Part shown: positions 5,328 to 8,812 of the stretch, in pieces
Layout of the letters: every line of letters begins with the position of its first letter
Numbering within the stretch: position 1 is the stretch's first letter
NCBI GenBank assembly: GCA_900546875.1
Contig: URET01000048.1
Location: 1-8,812 of the forward strand
Source of the DNA: an uncultured Eubacteriales bacterium
GTDB taxonomy: Bacteria; Bacillota; Clostridia; Christensenellales; CAG-314
Direction: 5' to 3'
Length of the DNA stretch: 8,812 bases
Notes under the pieces: model-generated
What the model saw: only the letters and a program-made list of their open reading frames with translations
Databases searched by the model: none
What the model was told of the DNA's origin: nothing
Made by a program: the position numbers and the translations under genes

Positions 5328-7046
5328 ATGAGTAGAAACGGGAAAATCGTAAAATTCAGTGAAAAATTGCATGAGTACGAAGCAGGCGTCTCCTTTGAAA
5401 AAAGGGCGGACGGCGTCTGCGTGCTTACCGGAGCGGCGGATTCGTGGGATAAGGTCGTAGGTGCGGGTATGATCGCGCAAAAAAGCGGATTGTTTACAGG
5501 TGTCGTAAACAACGTGAAACTCAGGGGCGTGACAGAGCCGCCGATGAAAACCCCTTCATTCAGCGACGAAAAATACAACGGTATGAAGACTGACGTACTT
5601 GTTATAGGCGGCGGAGTAGTGGGATGTGCCATACTGAGGGAGCTGTCTGCTTTAAACTTATCATGTACGCTTGCCGAGAAGGAGAATGATCTGGGAACTC
5701 ATGCTTCAATGCGTAATGACGGAATGGTGCATGTAGGAATGGATATTCCCGGAAAGCCTCTGAAATTTTTGTATATGAAGCGCGGGAATATCATGTTTGA
5801 CAAGCTGTGTTCCGAGCTGCAAGTAAAATTTTATCGTAACGGGCAGTATGTGATGTTCGGCGACAGCAGAATGAAAGCTCTGATCCCTCCTTTATGGATA
5901 CGAGTCAGACGGCACGGGATAGGAAAATTCAGATACGTAGGACAGAAAGAAATGAGGAGGAAATTCCCCAATATAAGCAAAAAGGTGAAATTTGCGTTGT
6001 TTTTTCCTGAAACAGGGACGGTGTGTCCATACGGACTTACGGTCGCGCTTGCCGAAAATGCCGTAATGAACGGAGCCGCGGTATTGCTTGAAACGGCTGT
6101 TACCGGCATGAAGACGGAGAAAGGTGAAATAAAGAGCGTAATGACCAACCGTGGCGAGATAAGCGCGAAGGTGGTGATTAATGCGGCAGGGGTCTTTTGC
6201 GATAAAGTGGCTGATATGGCGGGGGACAGGTTTTATACCGTGCATCCGCGGAAGGGAACAAGTATCATTACGGACAAGAGTTTTACGGATAAGATTGTGC
6301 GGGGAAATGTAGCGTTGCTTGACAACAGATTGAAATCCGACAAAAAATCGCATACAAAAGGCGGAGGTATAGTGCTTACTTCTGATGGCAACTTACTTAT
6401 AGGACCCGATGCGCACGAGGTTTATGCAAGAGAGGACTATTCCGTGGACATTGATGATGTCAAAAGAGTATTGAAAAAGCAAAGCGTTGCAGTGGATGAA
6501 TTTCCCGCAAACGCTGTCATAAATTACTTTTCCGGAATCAGAGCGAGCTTATACAATGAAGATTTCATAGTGGAGAAGGGACGCGCTGTAAAAAATATAA
6601 TCCATGTAGCAGGAATACAGTCGCCAGGGCTTACAGCTGCTCCGGCCATAGCGCAAGACGTTGCCGTTATGGCAAAAGAGCTTCTGGAAGAAAGGGGAGA
6701 AAAGGTTGAGGGGAAGGCTTTCGACCCGATACGAAAGGCGCCTCCGAGACTGGCGGAAATGCCGTTGTGCGACAGAGAGAAGTATATAAAAGAGAACCCG
6801 GATTACGGAAAAATAGTATGTCGGTGCGAGGAGGTAAGCGCGGGGGAGATAAAAGACGCTCTTAAAAGTGTGATCCCGCCTGTGACGGTAGACGGAGTGA
6901 AGAGGAGAGTGAGGGCAGGCATGGGCAGGTGTCAGGGCGGATTCTGTCAGCCTTACGTACTTGAGATAATGCATGAAGTTACGGGAAAGGAGTACACTGA
7001 GATCCCAAAAAAGGGCGAGGGCGTGATAATAACGGAAATAAAATGA
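5328..7046 (+). CDS. GlpA/LhgO-type FAD-dependent dehydrogenase with BFD-like [2Fe-2S] domain and BON-like N-terminus
   Basis: This 572-residue flavoprotein is of the DAO fold shared by anaerobic glycerol-3-phosphate dehydrogenase GlpA and the LhgO group (COG0579). Residues about 11-70 precede the usual start of the family and look like a BON domain (VLTGAADSWD at 32-41, GVVNNVKLRG at 58-67). The FAD-binding motif DVLVIGGGVVGCA is at 89-101. THASMRNDGMVHVG (124-137) occupies the usual GTSxRNSGVIHAG loop, with D131 where serine is typical. The C-terminus carries a BFD-like [2Fe-2S] site: CRC (C498, C500) and GRCQGGFC (C535, C540). There are no membrane helices, so it is cytoplasmic or peripheral. 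The start has GGTGA (5320-5324) at normal spacing. The stop overlaps the next gene by ATGA. Glycerol-3-phosphate is the most likely substrate by gene context; another 2-hydroxyacid-like substrate is possible. Confidence 0.88.
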   Translation: MSRNGKIVKFSEKLHEYEAGVSFEKRADGVCVLTGAADSWDKVVGAGMIAQKSGLFTGVVNNVKLRGVTEPPMKTPSFSDEKYNGMKTDVLVIGGGVVGCAILRELSALNLSCTLAEKENDLGTHASMRNDGMVHVGMDIPGKPLKFLYMKRGNIMFDKLCSELQVKFYRNGQYVMFGDSRMKALIPPLWIRVRRHGIGKFRYVGQKEMRRKFPNISKKVKFALFFPETGTVCPYGLTVALAENAVMNGAAVLLETAVTGMKTEKGEIKSVMTNRGEISAKVVINAAGVFCDKVADMAGDRFYTVHPRKGTSIITDKSFTDKIVRGNVALLDNRLKSDKKSHTKGGGIVLTSDGNLLIGPDAHEVYAREDYSVDIDDVKRVLKKQSVAVDEFPANAVINYFSGIRASLYNEDFIVEKGRAVKNIIHVAGIQSPGLTAAPAIAQDVAVMAKELLEERGEKVEGKAFDPIRKAPPRLAEMPLCDREKYIKENPDYGKIVCRCEEVSAGEIKDALKSVIPPVTVDGVKRRVRAGMGRCQGGFCQPYVLEIMHEVTGKEYTEIPKKGEGVIITEIK

Positions 7047-8359
7047 AGTACGACGTATTGGTTATAGGCGGCGGCCCCGCCGGCATGGCGGCAGCCGCTA
7101 CTGCAGCGGAACAGGGAAAAAGTACGCTTTTGCTTGAAAGAGAAAAGAGAACGGGCGGTATACTGAAACAGTGCGTGCATGACGGTTTCGGTGTAATGAG
7201 GTACAATGAAAGATTGACGGGACCCGAATACGCTTATGAAGAAGAACGAGAACTTTTGAGTACGGATGCGAAGGTAGTTACCGAGGCTTTTGTAGTAAAG
7301 CTTTCCGTCCTTGGCGAAAAGGACGCCGGCGAGGGCTTTGAAACGGAGTACGTTACTCCCGAAGGCGCCCATACCGTGCGTTCTGAAAGGATAGTGCTTG
7401 CTACCGGGTGCAGGGAGAGGACCGCCAAACAGATATTTATCGGAGGGCAGTCTTCTGCCGGTATATTAACAGCCGGTACGGCTCAGCATTATATAAACAT
7501 CATGGGACTGCTCCCGGCACGAAAATGCGTCATATTGGGTAGCGGAGATATAGGCCTCATCATGGCAAGACGACTGACGCTCGAAGGCGTAGAGGTGGAA
7601 GGAGTTTACGAAATAAAGTCGGAGCCGGGCGGACTGACCCGTAATATCGTGCAGTGTCTTGACGACTATAATATCCCTCTATATTTGAATCATACGGTGA
7701 CGCGCGTATTCGGATCGGACAGGGTCACGGGCGTAGAGGTTGCACGGGTAGACGAAAAAGGCAATGCGATAGACACTACACGAAGGAAAGTGGATTGCGA
7801 CGCACTGATATTGTCCGTGGGACTTATCCCCGAGAATGAGATAGCGGCAAAGCTGGGAGTGCCTCTCGACCCCGCAACGGGCGGCCCCGTGGTGGATCAG
7901 ACGCTTATGACAAAAGTCAGAGGGGTGTATTCATGCGGGAACTGCCTTCATGTGAACGATCTGGCGGATTATGTTTCGGAAAGCGGTACCATAGCTGGAG
8001 GTTACGCTTCGGTCGGGATGTACCCTTTAAGGCGGGTAAAGGTAACGGCGGCTGAGGATATGGCGTATGTGATACCTCAGTATGTCAATATGGACGCGCC
8101 GCGTCGGGTGATATTTTATTTCAGGGTAAAAAGGGAGATAAAAAACGCGGGCGTTACGCTTTTTGCTGACGGAAAAAAGCTTGCTTTCAAATATTTCGGG
8201 ACGCTGAGACCGCCTGAAATGGCTCGCTGGGAAACGGATGTAAAAGGAGATTTTACTCAGCTGAGTTTCGGCATAAGCGAGGAAAGCGTACTCATGAAGT
8301 CGGAACAGGAAACGGAAAAAAATACGGGAAAGGTTTCGGACGATTCGCCCGAATACTGA
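7043..8359 (+). CDS. NAD(P)/FAD-dependent oxidoreductase, partner of the GlpA-like enzyme
   Basis: This 438-residue protein belongs to the pyridine-nucleotide disulfide oxidoreductase fold. Seen directly: an N-terminal FAD motif VIGGGPAGMAAA (7-18), GGILKQCVHDGFG (38-50), the ATGCRERT segment (120-127), a second nucleotide-binding motif ILGSGDIG (164-171) suited to NAD(P)H, and a C-terminal FAD-binding region around YSCGNCLHVNDLADYVSESG (296-315). C298 and C301 lie close together, but a redox disulfide role is not established. Residues after about 340 form an extension rich in beta-type sequence. In clostridial clusters this protein stands where GlpB stands and probably passes electrons from the GlpA-like subunit to NAD or another carrier. 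ATG and the previous TGA overlap as ATGA, and only a weak CGGA precedes it, so translation should depend on coupling. Confidence 0.9.
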   Translation: MKYDVLVIGGGPAGMAAAATAAEQGKSTLLLEREKRTGGILKQCVHDGFGVMRYNERLTGPEYAYEEERELLSTDAKVVTEAFVVKLSVLGEKDAGEGFETEYVTPEGAHTVRSERIVLATGCRERTAKQIFIGGQSSAGILTAGTAQHYINIMGLLPARKCVILGSGDIGLIMARRLTLEGVEVEGVYEIKSEPGGLTRNIVQCLDDYNIPLYLNHTVTRVFGSDRVTGVEVARVDEKGNAIDTTRRKVDCDALILSVGLIPENEIAAKLGVPLDPATGGPVVDQTLMTKVRGVYSCGNCLHVNDLADYVSESGTIAGGYASVGMYPLRRVKVTAAEDMAYVIPQYVNMDAPRRVIFYFRVKREIKNAGVTLFADGKKLAFKYFGTLRPPEMARWETDVKGDFTQLSFGISEESVLMKSEQETEKNTGKVSDDSPEY

Positions 8360-8460
8360 TGCAAAGAGGGAACTTTCCCTTAAAGCCTGCGGAACGTCAT
8401 TTACTCGGCGGCTGTAAGGAAATTCGTAAATGCGCTCATACCGGAGGGTGGTCACTGTGA
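8359..8460 (+). CDS. Possible 33-codon bridging ORF
   Basis: An ATG overlapping the previous stop (TGATG at 8357-8361) opens 33 codons that end at a TGA overlapping the next gene's GTG start (GTGA at 8457-8460). It exactly fills the gap between the two genes. There is no Shine-Dalgarno sequence, so it would be translated only by reinitiation. The predicted peptide has two cysteines and several basic residues and resembles nothing I know. It may simply carry ribosomes across the gap, or be chance. Confidence 0.25.
   Translation: MQRGNFPLKPAERHLLGGCKEIRKCAHTGGWSL
8443..8448 (+). promoter_or_regulatory. Ribosome binding site that sets the GTG start
   Basis: GGAGGG lies 8 nt before the GTG at 8457. 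The in-frame ATG at 8430 has no such site and would add nine residues not expected in the family, so the GTG is preferred. Confidence 0.8.
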
Positions 8461-8801
8461 AAAACTTAATTTGTATAATATGTCCCAACAGCTGCAGAAT
8501 AACCGAGGAAAACGGCATTGTTACGGGGTATAAGTGCAAAAGAGGACAGGAATTTGCCTTAAAGGAACTTTCGGCGCCCGTAAGGAGCGTGACGGGGACC
8601 GTAAGGACTTGTTTTGCTTCTGTTCCCGTCCTTCCGGTGAGGACAGACGGCGAGGTGCCTAAGGAGTCGGTATTTACGGTGATAAAAGAGCTGAGGAAGG
8701 TTTTGGTCACGCATAGGGTAAAATGCGGGGAAGTTATAGTGAAAAACGTTGCCGGAACGGGGATCGATGTAATTGCCTGTTACGGGACGGATGAAGAATA
8801 G
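8457..8801 (+). CDS. DUF1667 four-cysteine protein
   Basis: This 114-residue protein matches DUF1667 (PF07892), a small family found beside GlpA-like and GlpB-like flavoproteins in anaerobes. Four cysteines near the N-terminus, C6, C9, C13 (CIICPNSC) and C27 (YKCKRG), are spaced to bind an Fe-S cluster or zinc. The remainder has the family's PVRSVTGTVR (41-50), VRTDGEVPK (61-69) and the ending VIVKNVAGTGIDVIA (93-107). It is probably a small electron-transfer or assembly subunit of the dehydrogenase complex encoded by the two preceding genes, a role comparable in position only to GlpC; the biochemical function is unproven. Length is normal. It starts at GTG 97 bp after the previous stop. Confidence 0.9.
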   Translation: MKNLICIICPNSCRITEENGIVTGYKCKRGQEFALKELSAPVRSVTGTVRTCFASVPVLPVRTDGEVPKESVFTVIKELRKVLVTHRVKCGEVIVKNVAGTGIDVIACYGTDEE

Positions 8802-8812
8802 AGCCGGAAGTT

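Noticed and set aside
4748..5632. A 294-codon open frame on the minus strand
   Set aside because: It lies opposite the S component and the start of the FAD dehydrogenase, both clearly coding on the + strand, crosses their intergenic hairpin, and its product is low-complexity with no recognisable domain.
8367..8380. AGGGAACTTTCCCT hairpin as a terminator after the second oxidoreductase
   Set aside because: The loop would be only two bases unless the stem opens, there is no T-run, and the downstream DUF1667 gene clearly belongs to the same operon.
8027..8710. A 227-codon open frame on the minus strand
   Set aside because: It lies antisense to the end of the second oxidoreductase and to the DUF1667 gene, which both have firm family matches; its product is recognised as no family.

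Overview
The window looks like a chromosomal segment from an anaerobic Bacillota, most likely class Clostridia. The reasons are strong GGAGG/GGTGA-type ribosome binding sites, near-consensus SigA-type promoters, TTG and GTG starts, a TIGR03960 radical SAM/DUF2344 pair, an ECF-transporter S component, and an FAD oxidoreductase/DUF1667 cluster of the kind common in clostridia. A finer taxonomic call cannot be supported from the sequence alone. All convincing genes are on the + strand.

Layout. Positions 1-410 are non-coding or doubtful: two perfect 55-bp direct repeats 91 bp apart, an inverted repeat around GTATACGG, and one doubtful minus-strand open frame. A consensus extended -10 promoter (411-440) then drives a single gene (502-1680) for a PLP-dependent alpha-oxoamine synthase whose motifs most resemble bacterial serine palmitoyltransferases. 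It ends at an unusual branched terminator (1744-1809). About 370 bp without a gene follow. They hold competing A/T-rich inverted repeats, a perfect TTGACA-17-TATAAT promoter (1978-2006) and a roughly 165-nt leader that can fold into a long, tiered hairpin.

This leader precedes a TTG-started radical SAM gene (2178-3962), which overlaps a DUF2344 partner (3943-4596), followed by an ECF S component (4683-5198) and a hairpin terminator candidate. The last block (5328-8801) is a compact oxidoreductase operon. It encodes a GlpA/LhgO-type FAD enzyme with a C-terminal BFD-like [2Fe-2S] motif and a BON-like N-terminal extension, then a GlpB-position NAD(P)/FAD oxidoreductase coupled by an ATGA overlap, then a four-cysteine DUF1667 protein. 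By analogy with clostridial glycerol-3-phosphate dehydrogenase clusters these three probably form one electron-transfer complex, but no glpK, glpF or glpP is visible here.

The points most worth a second look are the structured leader before the radical SAM gene, the serine-palmitoyltransferase-like enzyme as a standalone gene, the BON-like fusion, and a 33-codon open frame that exactly bridges the gap before the DUF1667 gene with overlaps at both ends.
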